Shown piece by piece: positions 53,534 to 64,000 of a DNA stretch of 64,000 nt. The notes beneath the pieces were generated by a model. It worked only from the letters and a program-made list of their open reading frames with translations, made no database searches and had not been told where the DNA came from. A program made the position numbers and the translations under genes. This stretch comes from Theobroma cacao (Eukaryota > Streptophyta > Magnoliopsida > Malvales > Malvaceae): assembly GCF_000208745.1 (NCBI RefSeq), contig NC_030852.1, positions 33,653,379 to 33,717,378 on the forward strand, read 5' to 3'. The stretch's first letter is position 1; each line of letters opens with the position of its first letter.

Positions 53534-56500
53534 TCAAAAGAGATCAGTCAGTAACTCATCCACCAGCAAACTGAAAATCTCAAGCTCTACCTCTGATCCC
53601 ACCTTTTCCTTTTCCACATAAAAGTTTCTCCAATTTTCATTTCTCTCCATTTCTTTCACATAGGCTTTTCTACCATCCTGCACCTCCCATCCGAGAAGCA
53701 ATTCTTGAGGATTCCCATTAACCCAATCTTCAGCCACCTTGAGTAAGTCTAGCACAAACTCTTCAAGCCCCATCTTAGCATGCTTTTCGGCATTGTTATC
53801 TTCAACCATTCTCTCCCTAAAGAAATCTAACAATAGATTATCAGCCTTAAACTTTGAACTGTCTGATGGGATTTTCGCTTTCAATAGCATAAGTAGTTTC
53901 CCATTTCCTTCTTTATCTTTTTCTTGCTTAACTTCATCAGATATGTTGCCATTGTTGTCGACAGACACTGAGCAGGGTTCCTTGGGGGATTCAAGTGATT
54001 CATCTTCAAGCTCTGAAAATGCAATTCGTTTCTCCAAGTCCACAGGCGCCAGCTGAGCCAGGTTCTCAAACCCTATAATCCTTTGCATGAGCTTTTGTTT
54101 GGTTCCTGTTGTTCACCGCAAATTCTTGTTAGTCGAAGGTATGCCTAAGAAAGAGAGGGAGAGAGTGAGATCAGGGATAGTGGGAGAGAGGGACCTTCCA
54201 CACGTGCGAGTTGGTCTTTGAAAGGAGAGCCATTGTCTTCTTCATCATCAAATGGGCAATCTAGTACAGAGACTGGACTAAATTGTTCTTTTCCGTCCTC
54301 GTTTCGCCAATCCTGTTCCTGTGCCAATTCGTTGAATCATCAATTAACTCATCAAAGTATGTCAATGAAGGGTTAGTTATAATTGTCAGGAGAAGAAAAA
54401 ATAATTTTTTTTGAAAAAAGGAGAAGACAAATATCGTATTATGAAATTTGTATTTGGAATTGTTCACAAAAGTAAATAAAGTATATACATAAATTAAACT
54501 GATCATAACTTAATTTTCATTAACTAATAATATTACAATATAATGTTAATTAAATATTATAATATAATTACTAACAATATTATAATACAAATTTAATTAA
54601 ATAATTTATAAATTTTCATTTGATTACTAATTTTTCTTCAAAACGAGGAGCCACGACGAGAGTGAAAACCCATGAATAAAACAATTACTAGTATAAAATA
54701 TGTTTACTACTAAGTAGTACATAAATAAACCTTAAAAAAAAAACTAGTAGATTAATTACTCTGTTTTCCTTACCTTTTAGAAATTACTATATATTTCTTA
54801 AACCAACAATTAAAAGAACAAAAACCCAAGTCATACTAAGGATGATAAAACGTTTTATCTAATCACAAAATCTTTGATCCAATCAAATAGTGGCTCGTGT
54901 CAAAGCTTATTGGCATGTTCAAGAAATCTTCTACTTCAAGAGGGAGACACGAACCAAAGGCCTAGGACAAAGAGGCTAGTAACATTTATTAAAAGATAAG
55001 TTGAGTGGGCCAAAGTCAACTCACTACTTGACAACAACTTGACATCTGCCCTACTGCCCATTAAATTAATTTTTCAAATCTTAGTAAAATCAATTAAAAA
55101 AATACATAGCTGAATGAAGGCTATAAGCGGTAAACATTTAACATATCCCCCTAACCCAACAGAAAAAGGAACAATATTATTAATATTGGTAGCTATATTT
55201 ATGCTCTTAAATGAAAATAATATTCAAATGTCAATCCACCATATGGAATCCCATTTGTACTTGTTTATAATTTTGTAATGAGCTGCCAAATTTGCTTCTC
55301 TAACCGACAAGGAGGAAAACCATCCTAATTCCAAAACTACCCATACTAATCTCACTTAAAGGCACCAACTAACATCTTTATTTCCAATATAAATTTTGTA
55401 AGGATAAAAGAAAAAGGAATTATATGGTACATCGGGCGTACTATGAAACTAGATTCTCTTTCGAGTTTCTCCGCCGTGGATCCCGCAAGAAGCCCGCTTT
55501 GTAGCGGGATCGTAGGCCTCGAAGAGCTCGACGGGAATCTAATTCCATCTCTCCGAGATGTACCCAATCCTTTCCCGAGAAATACCCCACGCGTGAGAAT
55601 TCCGTGCGATCCCACGGCCAGCTGTTCTCTTCCCCGAGCCCACCCCCAAGAAATTGGAAAGTCTCCCTCACCAAATTTATTCCCCAAAAAAGCAACAAAA
55701 AAAAAGGTAATAATAAGACAACAGCCAATCAGGGAACGCCACCAACAGACAGGGAAAATATTAATGCTAATACGCGAAACATTGAATTAATCTCTCTTTA
55801 CCTTCGTGTAGTTGATGGAATCCTCACCTACTGTTACGCCTGTTACATTGCTGACCCTTTTAATCTCAGGTAAATTTGTTTTACCATCAACAACGTCGTT
55901 CTCGCTCAAACTCTCGGAGTTACGGCTCGAAGACTGTAAAATGTCCGCAGTGAATTCACTTTCGGGCCAGCTGTTTCTGTTACTGCTTGTGCTTGTAGAG
56001 ACCCTACTGGTAGTGATAATGCTAGAAAAGGTGTCGGTGGTGTTCACGTTGGCAATATTATTCTGATCAGCCGGTTGATTTTTCTCTTCAAGAAATTCAC
56101 GAAATAATCTCCAGCGTCTGATCTCACCATCTTCCTTTTCAGCTTTTCTCCAAAACCTTCTTTTGAAGAGCTTCCTTGAAAAACTCCTTGGTAAAAGTCC
56201 TTTCCTCGAACTGTTGCTTTGTAACGACGGTGAAGATGACTTGAAGGAAGCAAAAGGCAGTAGCTTGACGGCGTTAAGAACGGCCTCCGAAGCTCTTTGA
56301 AGAGTTGAAATATTGGTGGAAGCTGGCTTCGAACAACTTCTTTTGAGATGTCGTTTCGCAATGCTTGAGCAATCTTTCGTTTTCTTCAAGTCGGCCTCGA
56401 GAAGAAACCTGACGGTGGTGCAACACTGGCGACGTGGAAACGATTTGAAACCACTAGAAGAGCACGAACTCAGATCGTCTCTGAGGTAGTCTTTGAGCAT

Positions 56501-56572
56501 CAATGGTTTTTTCTCGATCAAAAGCGTTTTCCTAAGCTTGATATGATCAGTGGGAATATTGATCATAGCCAT
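53534..56572 (-). CDS. DUF4378-domain protein of unknown function
   Basis: Three coding exons (minus): 55802-56572, 54195-54318, 53534-54105; in frame, 1467 nt, 488 residues. The start is the first of two nearby ATGs (MAMINIP). The N-terminal half is basic and serine-rich, with KPLMLKDYLRDDLSSCSSSGFKSFPR and SFSRKLFKRRFWRK segments. A conserved acidic block follows (EQFSPVSVLDCPFDDEED, exon 2). The C-terminal third (exon 3) is the DUF4378 domain, with LLLDFFRERM, WVNGNPQELLLGWEV and LEIFSLLVDELLTDLF near the stop. I recognise this arrangement from plant DUF4378 proteins; their molecular role is not established. The first intron (54319-55801, 1.48 kb) shows only overlapping short frames. A long GA/CT tract with an assembly gap lies 330-480 bases upstream. 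Confidence 0.88.
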
Positions 56573-56902
56573 ATTTATGAAAAGGAAAGATAATGACTGG
56601 GATTAAAAAAAAATTCAGGGTCTTAAACAAAAAGGGTTTGTTAGTTGTTATACAGCTGTAAGCAATGGTGTATGATGATGAAAACTTGAAGGAGAGAAGG
56701 GAGCATTTACAATAGACTCTGAATGATCAGTACATAAAGGCTTTAGCAGAAAGACTAGCAGCTTTTAGTACAACAAAGAAACACCGAAGAGGAAGAAATG
56801 CAGAGAGAGAGAATGTAAAAATGGACAGAGGGATTAATAGGGGAAGAAAGTGAGGTATAAGTTCTTAAGGTGGTGAAGATCTCTAGGGTGAAGACTTAAA
56901 AA

Positions 56903-56904
<2 letters not shown>

Positions 56905-56953
<49 letters not shown>

Positions 56954-57051
56954 GAGGAGTAGGTAGGTANNNNNNNNNNNNNNNNNNNNNNNNNNNNNNN
57001 NNNNNNNNNNNNNNNNNNNNNNNGAGAGAGAGAGAGAGAGAGAGGGAGAGA
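56905..57051. repeat. (GA)n microsatellite interrupted by a 54-base N gap
   Basis: GA dinucleotides run from 56905 to about 56950 and again from 57024 to about 57051. Between them are a short GGAGGAGTAGGTAGGTA stretch and N at 56970-57023. On the minus strand this is a CT tract upstream of the DUF4378 gene, likely promoter or 5' UTR. Confidence 0.9.
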
Positions 57052-60000
57052 GTTTGGAGAGAAGCTTGAATGCTTGTTCAATTCTTCTTCTTCTTGTTTC
57101 AGTTTTTGAATCTTAAGTTTTAATTATTTAATGGGTTTTTTGAATTGGTGAATTGAATGCATGTAAAACTCTGTTTATTGTTTTATATTACAGTGAAGGC
57201 CTGAAGGGAAGTGTTGGGGTTTTTTGGACTGGTGTGAGACCAGTAGTTGACCTTTGACAAATCTGAAAATGATGTGCTATCTTCCATGCATGCAGCTAGA
57301 CTACAGGAGGGGAGGAGGAGCTGCCCCTTTCTTCACGCGCTTAGCCACGTGTGCCTGTCTTTAACTTCTTTCCAAACAAATCTTACAATATTATTAAGCA
57401 TGCAATTTGATTCTCTGTTCTTTAATTACAACAGAGTTACTGTCAAGATTTAGTTTTGAAAAAGAAAAAAACAATTGTTAATTTTTGAAAATTTTTGAAA
57501 CCTAGATCTCTTTGCTCAATCACGGCTCTATAGAACCTGTTCTAACTGTGGTTCAAGTGCAACTCTTTGTTTTGCTTATTGGAAAGAAAAAATTATTGTA
57601 GAGAGGAATATTTTTGTATATAAATCATAATTACCTCTAATTAAAGGATCAACCGCTCTATCCACCTTCCCCGGGCCTTTATAGCTAGGCACCTTTAATG
57701 ATAAAAGTTCCCATGCCATCATATTGGTGTATGAACTTAAAAATAAGGCTGGGGGCATTTCAGTAGTACTACATGATAGTCAATTGCTGTAATTTTGGGT
57801 CTATTGACGAAAACTTCCTCTGTTCCTTGGAGTAGCCCAAGATTCAATGCGACTTATAAAGATGCTAATCCTGATTTATGAGCCATTATGTTGCAATTAG
57901 GCTATATTATTAACTACTAATTGGTTGATTCCAAGCATGATTAGCAGGCACAATTATTTCCCTTTTTGTTTTTCTATCTGTGGCAGATATGGGTTCCTTC
58001 CCTAGTAGGGGAATTTCATTCCCTAAACTTTCAGTCTTTTCCACAGAGTGTGATGAAATTCCAATAATGTTGGAAATAATTGGAAAATAAGGAGGAAAAA
58101 TGTTCGATTAAAACTGTTTTAGCGCACGCGTGGTCAGTGATGAATGATTATGATTCTCCAACCTGCAAACTAAAGAGGAAACAACATAAGTAGGCTACAA
58201 ATTTTGAAGTCCCTGTGCTTCGAGTCCAAAATGAAAGCAGAAAAAATTAAAATGGTTCAGTGAACAAGACGACTGATCGCATGATGGGTGGTGTCATGGG
58301 AGTTTGGGACCACAGGGGTACGTGCCCAACTGTAAATGACCAATATTTTGAAATCTGCATGAGCTTCCAATCTGCTTATTTTCATAAATTGAGTCAATAT
58401 CATGTCTGACTTGCTTGTACGTACTTTAAAATTGTTTTGCCTTGGCGAAGGCCTATTTTTTTTCTAGTCTATATATGTTGGACTTTTATTTTATTGAATC
58501 CACGATATTTTTGAAATTGAAAGAATTTGATTTCTAATTCTTGAATTTTGAAAGCATCATGGGCCAAGATTGGCAATCGGGGTACCAGGCGACTGGCAAA
58601 TCACATAGAAAAGAAAAGTGATAGAGATATCTAAGATGGACCACCCTCAAGATCATATATCCGACGACCTAAAAGGATGGATCAAAGCAGCACATGTGCG
58701 GCCCTGATGCAAACTTAATTGCTCCCCTTTTTTGATCGATACAGACTAATGCCACACCTGAGCTGCAAAAAGAGCAGGGTCCCAGAGTACAAATCTTAAA
58801 GATGCTGTGGTTTTAATTAGATAACAGTGGAAAACATTGCAATCCTTTTAACCGAAAGGACTACCCTGAATTAGTATTAGCTCTCGACAGTGGGTCATTG
58901 TAGTAACTAGCCCTAGTACTGAATGAGCAAAGGCATTGATTTCTCACTTCCACGTCACAAAACCAGTTAACCGAATAAATGTTGATTTGTGTATCCCCCT
59001 TAATTTTTTGTTTCAAATATTGGTCTCGAGTGTGGACTTAATTTTACAGATTCGACCACTAATAAAGAGAATCCAACGTGCAACCACCATTTTTCATTTG
59101 CAGTGACATTGACTCAACTGAGATTGTTGGTATAAACACGCTTCATCTTTCTTTTTGGAAAGGTATAAGCACGCTTCATTTGATATATGATATTGTTTTG
59201 TAGTCAACGGATGCTGATTTTTGTGTGAATTTTTTAAAAAACTTTAGGAATCTAGAAGATTCATGTTTATATATTTAAAGATTCATATCATCTCTTATTG
59301 ATATGAGTTTTATGATATATATTCTATTAAATTGAATAACATTTCATTTTACGAGCTCTTATCTATAGGGGAGATTTAGGTTTGTTTTGATATTGTTTAT
59401 CACTGGTTTAGATCTTGATCTTTATTTATGAAAAGGGATCTAAAACCCTTAGACTCGTTTTTAATTCAAAAAACATGTTTACATAGAGTTAGCTAAGTTT
59501 TGTTGAGGCCCAAAAAACGAAAAGGAATAAAAGTTCAAATTTTGCTTTTCAAAAGAAAAAAGAAAACTTTTTAAAATTAATATGTTGACTACAAATAAAA
59601 AAAATTTATAATAGATAATAATTTTATATAATATATAAATCAAAATGAATAAGGAAAAAAACTTATCATAATATTTTAAGAAAAATTGTGTTCGATGGTA
59701 TTTCTTGAATTCCAATTCATCAATTGTTGATTATATATGAAAAGGTTAATAATGACTTTCTTAATATAAACAACTAAATTATCAATAAAAAACTCATTAT
59801 TTATTTTATTTTGATGTATTGTTTTTACAATTTTTATTACTAAAAAGATTCTCTCTATATTTGCTATAAAAACTAGAAAAGTCAAAACAAAGCAAATTAA
59901 TCTATCAATTAGGATTAATAAAAAAATATACATTGATAAAATTTTAAACAACAGCTAATATGACAACATTATAATTTATATTTTAAAAATTATATAATAA

Positions 60001-60943
60001 TTTTTTAATTTTAAAAAATTAAAATAATAAAAAATAAAATTCACATAATAAAAAAAATGACAAATAGAAGATAGAACCTACATAAAAAAAAGAAGAAGGA
60101 TATAATTGATGGTTTGTAGAAATTTTAAAAAAAATCTATTAAAATTATAAACATATAAACAAATAGAAAAAAAAATAATATATATATATTAAATAAATAA
60201 TTATTTATATTAATTACTAAATAAAAATCATTTTAAAAAATATTATATATATATATAGAGAGAATTTTAAAAATTTTAAAAGGGTCATGACCCCATATTC
60301 ATGCTATGTTCGGTCCCTACATGCTTATAAATGAAGAAAGGCTCATCACTGACCATACTGATGTAAGATTCGCCACTACATATCATGATTAGTGGAAGAT
60401 AAGGGAATAGTTTAAACTGAAACTGCTTTTCGGTCATTTCCATACCCCTTCCACTGTGGTCAGCACTTCATTTACGCGCACTCTCCTAAAGGCCATGGTC
60501 AATGCGCTATGCATCTACATCGTCTTACGCGCGTATTTACGCAAACGAAGATGACACGTGCATGTACAAAACGTAAAAATGCGGCAGCCCTTGCTTTCGC
60601 AGCTTGCTAGCCATAGCAGCCAGTGGGGTCATTCACAACTTGCTAGCTTCCCGTTGTACTAAAAGTTTTTGAATAAATAATTTATTCGGTCACTTAAGTT
60701 TTTTTTTTAAAAACATTTTTATCATCATATACGTGACTTATCCAAAATATTTGACTTATACATATCATTCCACTGTGTCATATCATTAAAACTAAAGAAA
60801 TTTATGAAGCTGGTGGAATTCATCAAATATGGTTTCTTTTTTTTCTTTTGAAGATCATCAAATATGAATTTTCTTTTTTGAAGAAAATGAAATATGAATT
60901 ATAAACAACTAAACTGCTAATGGTTAACGTATACACTAGTACT
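57052..60943. other. Spacer with no supported gene
   Basis: 57052-57250 is probably the promoter of the DUF4378 gene. 58-59 kb is ordinary single-copy-looking sequence without a convincing frame. 59.4-60.3 kb is extremely AT-rich. A GC-richer patch at 60420-60660 carries several ACGCG and CACGTG-like cores but no gene that I can identify. Confidence 0.55.
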
Positions 60944-61084
60944 GCAAAGAAAACTGTTGAGTCTCTAATCAAGGGTGTTATTTATTGAATATTAAAATCA
61001 GTTCCAGAGTTTGTATTGCATAGAAAACTGTTAAGTCTCTAATTAAGGATGTTGTTTACTGAATATTAAAATCAGTTTTAGAGC
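60944..61084. repeat. Direct duplication of about 66 bp
   Basis: AGAAAACTGTTGAGTCTCTA at about 60949 recurs as AGAAAACTGTTAAGTCTCTA at about 61023, and the match runs on through GAATATTAAAATCAGTT in both copies (about 60944-61010 and 61019-61084; offset about 75). About ten substitutions separate the two copies. Confidence 0.85.
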
Positions 61085-61468
61085 CACTCAATAAAATTAA
61101 AAGAATTTTTTTAATTACAGGAAAGAAGATTCGAATCATGTTCTTAATAAAAATTATGCATTAATCAATAAGTTAAATATTCAAATGTTAATAAAATTAA
61201 ACGATTATAAACAAATTTCGTTTCTTTCTCACTTAATCTTAGTCATTTGCATTAAGCCTGTATTCATTCTCAAAAACTTTAAGTTACTAAATTATTATCA
61301 GTTCTCAAAGAGTGTTAATGAAATCGGTTTTCATGAGAGTTAATAGCAGTAAACAAGAAGATATTTTCATTTCTTTCTCACTTGAAGTTCACTCCCCTGC
61401 GTAATAAATTGACACTGAATTTTCAAGGGATCATCAATAACATTAGAGCATTTGCCATCAGCATCACC

Positions 61469-62026
61469 ATGAACAAGAACGCCGGGAATATTTTCGTTTG
61501 GTTGCTTATTTTGGTGGTCTATGAAGCCTCCTTGTGTGCGGCAAAATGCAAGAAACCCGAAGAGCTTCCATTGCATGAAATCTACATAACCAATTCCATG
61601 CCCCATGAGGCACCCGTTAGATGCTTTCGGTATGATTTAACAGACAATTACCTTGGAAACAAGTGGCTGAAACCTCGTGAAGAAACCAAGTTCCAATTCA
61701 GATACGAATTATTGCCTGAAACGACGTACTACTGCACAACAACTAATGGGTCATTTGCAGCGTACAGGCAGAGCTACGACTGTGCCCAAAACAAGGTCAA
61801 TCTTTGTGAATGGCGAGTTCATGAAACCTATGCTGAGCTGTACTCACTAATTCAACAGCAATGGGTTCATTTTGACTACGAACCGGTAAAGAATCCAACA
61901 TGTTACAAGGATCTCTGTCTACGTTTTCCACGAGGATATCCTTCCCATAAAGCTCCCTGTCACAAAGAAAGCTCTAAGGCTAGCGTGCCTGAGCAGAACG
62001 CCCTGTATGATCTTAGCCCGAAATAA
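61469..62026 (+). CDS. Secreted S-protein homologue (plant self-incompatibility S1 family)
   Basis: Intronless, 558 nt, 185 residues. I chose the ATG at 61469 because a hydrophobic signal peptide follows at once (about residues 8-25, FVWLLILVVYEASLCAA). The open frame extends 87 nt further upstream, but with no ATG. The mature part has the spaced cysteines and beta-rich pattern of S1-type proteins: RCFRYDLTDNYLG, LPETTYYCTTTNGSFAAYRQ, and the diagnostic NLCEWRVHETYAELYS (about 111-126). Members of this large family are small secreted proteins; the founding one controls self-incompatibility in poppy, and most others have no known role. At 185 residues it is longer than usual, owing to a C-terminal extension after PTCYKDLCLRF. 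It stands alone rather than in the usual clusters. Confidence 0.85.
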   Translation: MNKNAGNIFVWLLILVVYEASLCAAKCKKPEELPLHEIYITNSMPHEAPVRCFRYDLTDNYLGNKWLKPREETKFQFRYELLPETTYYCTTTNGSFAAYRQSYDCAQNKVNLCEWRVHETYAELYSLIQQQWVHFDYEPVKNPTCYKDLCLRFPRGYPSHKAPCHKESSKASVPEQNALYDLSPK

Positions 62027-63092
62027 CGGTTTTGATTCAACTTTGATTGTTACTCCATTTCCATATTAAAACACATCCTTTGCCTCTAACAGGGCATTTT
62101 AGCTTACACAGTTACAATTATTAGCTTTCCATTGGTTGACTTTATGCTGTCAAGTACGGCACTACGGCATTTTTCTCCCAGAGTAGGTCAATCTGTTAGT
62201 GCCTTTTTAATAAACACACAATTTGTGAACGTAATAGTAGTTTAAAAGTTGTATTTTGGTTTCAGTAGTTTACAGTACTCTATTACTGTTAAAACCTTTT
62301 GCTCTGGAAGCTAAATTAATATTCTAACTTCATAAAGAGTTTTCAAAAAAAGCCATTTTCCACTTAATTTTTTATACCCAAACCCGATAAGATTAGTAAC
62401 ATATACTTGTAATTGAACTCATTCTTATAGATTGATGATAGATTTGGAATATACAATTCTTAGCTAATTGACCTAGAACGTGAAGATAGACATAAAAAGG
62501 GCGGTGTCGTTTCAAATCTTGAAATGTTTGTGTCCAACATCTCTTGCAATTGAATGGTTAGGACTTTTGTTTTTGGCCATTGAATGGTCAAGACTTAAGA
62601 ATCAGAAAGTGGAAGTAATAGGAGTGATGCCATTTACAGTCTCACGCGCTTTCACTTTCTATTGTTATGCCAGTGTCGGATGAAAAGGTCTATCCCTAGG
62701 CTACCTACCGAGAAGTTACAAGCAAGAAAGGCCCACAAAGAAGAGGAAGCCAGTTCCATGGTGTTTTCCTTAGATTCTGATGGGAAAGAAAGGCGTTGGA
62801 ATTTGATGATTTCAACCTATATATGCTTGTATTCTTTGAATTCATTGAATTAAATATTAATTTGTATTCACAAAAAGTAGAAAAAAATGGAAACCTCTAC
62901 AATTTGTGCTCGTCTCAAGTAAAAACAGAGGAGAAAATACATTGAAACAAAAAAACTTCAGGAAGTCGTATATATCACAGGCGCTTGACTTCAAATTCAA
63001 CATTCTTTCTACAATACTCCTCTGTATTTAGAACCTTATCAAACATCACACGCTACGAAAACATTGCGCTATGTACACTGAATCCCAAGAAA
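62027..63092. other. Spacer between the S-protein homologue and DREB1 genes
   Basis: Convergent 3' flanks. The first 150 bases look like a 3' UTR of the S-protein gene. Frames at 62480-62850 are short and not recognised. The segment TTGAATGGT is repeated as CATTGAATGGT (about 62550 and 62578). Nothing else is supported. Confidence 0.55.
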
Positions 63093-63818
63093 TCAAATGG
63101 AGTAACTCCACAAAGACACATCAATATCACTATCAGAATCATCCCAATTCCTAGGTGGAGAAAGTAGAAGGCCTTCAGCCATGCTGACGAGCAACTTTGG
63201 CATGTCGAACATTGCTTCTTCGTCAAGGAAGTGAACTTTCTCTGACACTATTTTACTGTTCCCTAAGTTACCCGTGCTGCTGGAAACGTCACCATCAGAA
63301 GCCTTGACGCTTTCCTGCTTCGCATCGCTGCTCGAAAGTACATCCAATTCTTGAGGCCTAAATGCTTCAGCTGCCTCAGCTGCTGCTCTCCTGATATCGA
63401 CTGCATCATTTGAAGCTGGCACAGGCAACCTCCAAGCAGAGTCAGCGAAATTAAGGCAGGCAGCCTTGCCTCTGAATGCTAATGCAGCTACATCATGTGC
63501 CCGTGCAGCCATTTCTGGGGTGGGATAAGTACCAAGCCAAATGCGAGTCTTTTTATTAGGCTCCCGCAATTCACATACCCACTTGTCTTTGTTCCTTCTT
63601 CGAACCCCTCTAAAAATCGGATGACGTGTCTCCTTGAATATTCTCCGCCCTGCACGTTTCTTAGGCCTGCTAGTTGCAAGTACAAGTACTTCTTCATCAG
63701 AGTGAACAGCCCGGCGAACAGTGCCCGCTTCAGACGATGACGACGGCTCCACTCTATCAGCTGGCATAGAGTAAGACCTGCAGGAGAAAAGATCAGAGAA
63801 TTGGCTTGAAATATCCAT
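63093..63818 (-). CDS. DREB1/CBF-type AP2/ERF transcription factor
   Basis: Intronless, 726 nt, 241 residues, start at ATG 63818 ([10 protein letters not shown]; the open frame further upstream has no ATG). One AP2 domain (about residues 68-126) has the [27 protein letters not shown] core, in which the V and E expected of DREB proteins are present. It is framed by the CBF signatures: a basic [16 protein letters not shown] just before (residues 52-67, with R where P is usual) and DSAWR just after (126-130). The C-terminus ends with the LWSY motif, as in CBF activators. Such factors bind CRT/DRE elements in the nucleus and switch on cold, drought or salt-response genes, and the DDF subgroup affects gibberellin levels. 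Gene order suggests the DDF1/DDF2 lineage, but this needs a tree. Confidence 0.93.
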   Translation of the reverse strand: MDISSQFSDLFSCRSYSMPADRVEPSSSSEAGTVRRAVHSDEEVLVLATSRPKKRAGRRIFKETRHPIFRGVRRRNKDKWVCELREPNKKTRIWLGTYPTPEMAARAHDVAALAFRGKAACLNFADSAWRLPVPASNDAVDIRRAAAEAAEAFRPQELDVLSSSDAKQESVKASDGDVSSSTGNLGNSKIVSEKVHFLDEEAMFDMPKLLVSMAEGLLLSPPRNWDDSDSDIDVSLWSYSI

Positions 63819-64000
63819 TGGAAATGAGTAGCCAAAGTTTCCCAACTGTGCTTCTGGAATTCTTGGTTTTACTTTAGTTGCAACTTTGGGGAGGGTACGG
63901 TCAAGTTCTGTGAAGAGAATTGCGGCTGGCCGACTTTGGTAACTTGTTGGTTTAGGATTTTAAGCAGCAAAGAGAGCAGAGAAGTTCTTTTAACTGTTTT
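63819..64000 (-). promoter_or_regulatory. 5' leader of the DREB1 gene, cut by the window end
   Basis: The 182 bases upstream of the ATG are probably mostly 5' UTR: CT-rich on the minus strand, no clear TATA box and no upstream ATG in frame. The promoter lies outside the window. Confidence 0.4.

Noticed and set aside
53739..54056. A 105-codon serine-rich plus-strand frame
   Set aside because: Antisense shadow of the DUF4378 exon.
61100..61200. AGATTCGAATCATG, similar to a Pol III B-box
   Set aside because: No A-box partner is visible and the flanks are plain AT-rich sequence.
1..64000. CRISPR arrays, bacterial operons, organelle insertions, intact LTR retrotransposons
   Set aside because: None seen: no regularly spaced repeats, no plastid or mitochondrial gene fragments, and no reverse transcriptase or integrase motifs in any frame inspected.

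Overview
This is nuclear DNA from a flowering plant, almost certainly a eudicot. The genes are split by many GT-AG introns, the spacers are very AT-rich with poly-A/T and TA, GA and TAA microsatellites, and the proteins are plant-specific (Pol IV largest subunit, SPX-MFS vacuolar phosphate transporter, DREB1/CBF factor, S-protein homologue, DUF4378 protein). I cannot name the species. Three single N bases and one 54-base N run show that this is a scaffolded draft assembly.

Layout from left to right. (1) 1044-6324, minus: SPX-MFS phosphate transporter, 10 coding exons, with a 5' UTR exon near 7960-8060. (2) 8.1-16.6 kb: AT-rich spacer with microsatellites. (3) 16591-29044, minus: NRPD1, the largest subunit of RNA polymerase IV, rebuilt here from 18 coding exons, with a leader exon near 31 kb. 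(4) 31.2-36 kb: spacer ending in a promoter with three G-boxes. (5) 37002-39418, plus: PEPKR2-type protein kinase, 4 exons. (6) 39874-39945, minus: tRNA-Gly(UCC). (7) 40714-45224, minus: NUP50-like nucleoporin with a C-terminal Ran-binding domain, 9 exons. (8) 46227-48984, minus: UTR2/UTR4-type nucleotide-sugar transporter, 7 exons. (9) 49.1-53.5 kb: spacer with a foldback element and a diverged tandem duplication. (10) 53534-56572, minus: DUF4378 protein, 3 exons. (11) 57-61.4 kb: spacer. (12) 61469-62026, plus: secreted S-protein homologue, no intron. (13) 63093-63818, minus: DREB1/CBF-type AP2 factor, no intron; its promoter is cut by the window end.

The genes do not form a pathway or operon. 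What links them is position. From memory, Arabidopsis carries the SPX-MFS gene, NRPD1 and a DREB1 gene side by side (At1g63010, At1g63020, At1g63030). It carries a UTR4-type transporter, a DREB1 gene and PEPKR2 in the paralogous block (At1g12600, At1g12610, At1g12680). This window has both sets in one segment, as expected of an unduplicated ancestral block. I found no convincing undescribed system. The most interesting items are this block, a GC-AG intron in NRPD1, FxxG repeats in NUP50, a SINE-like insertion, two related AT-rich elements near the promoters of (1) and (3), and clear assembly scars.
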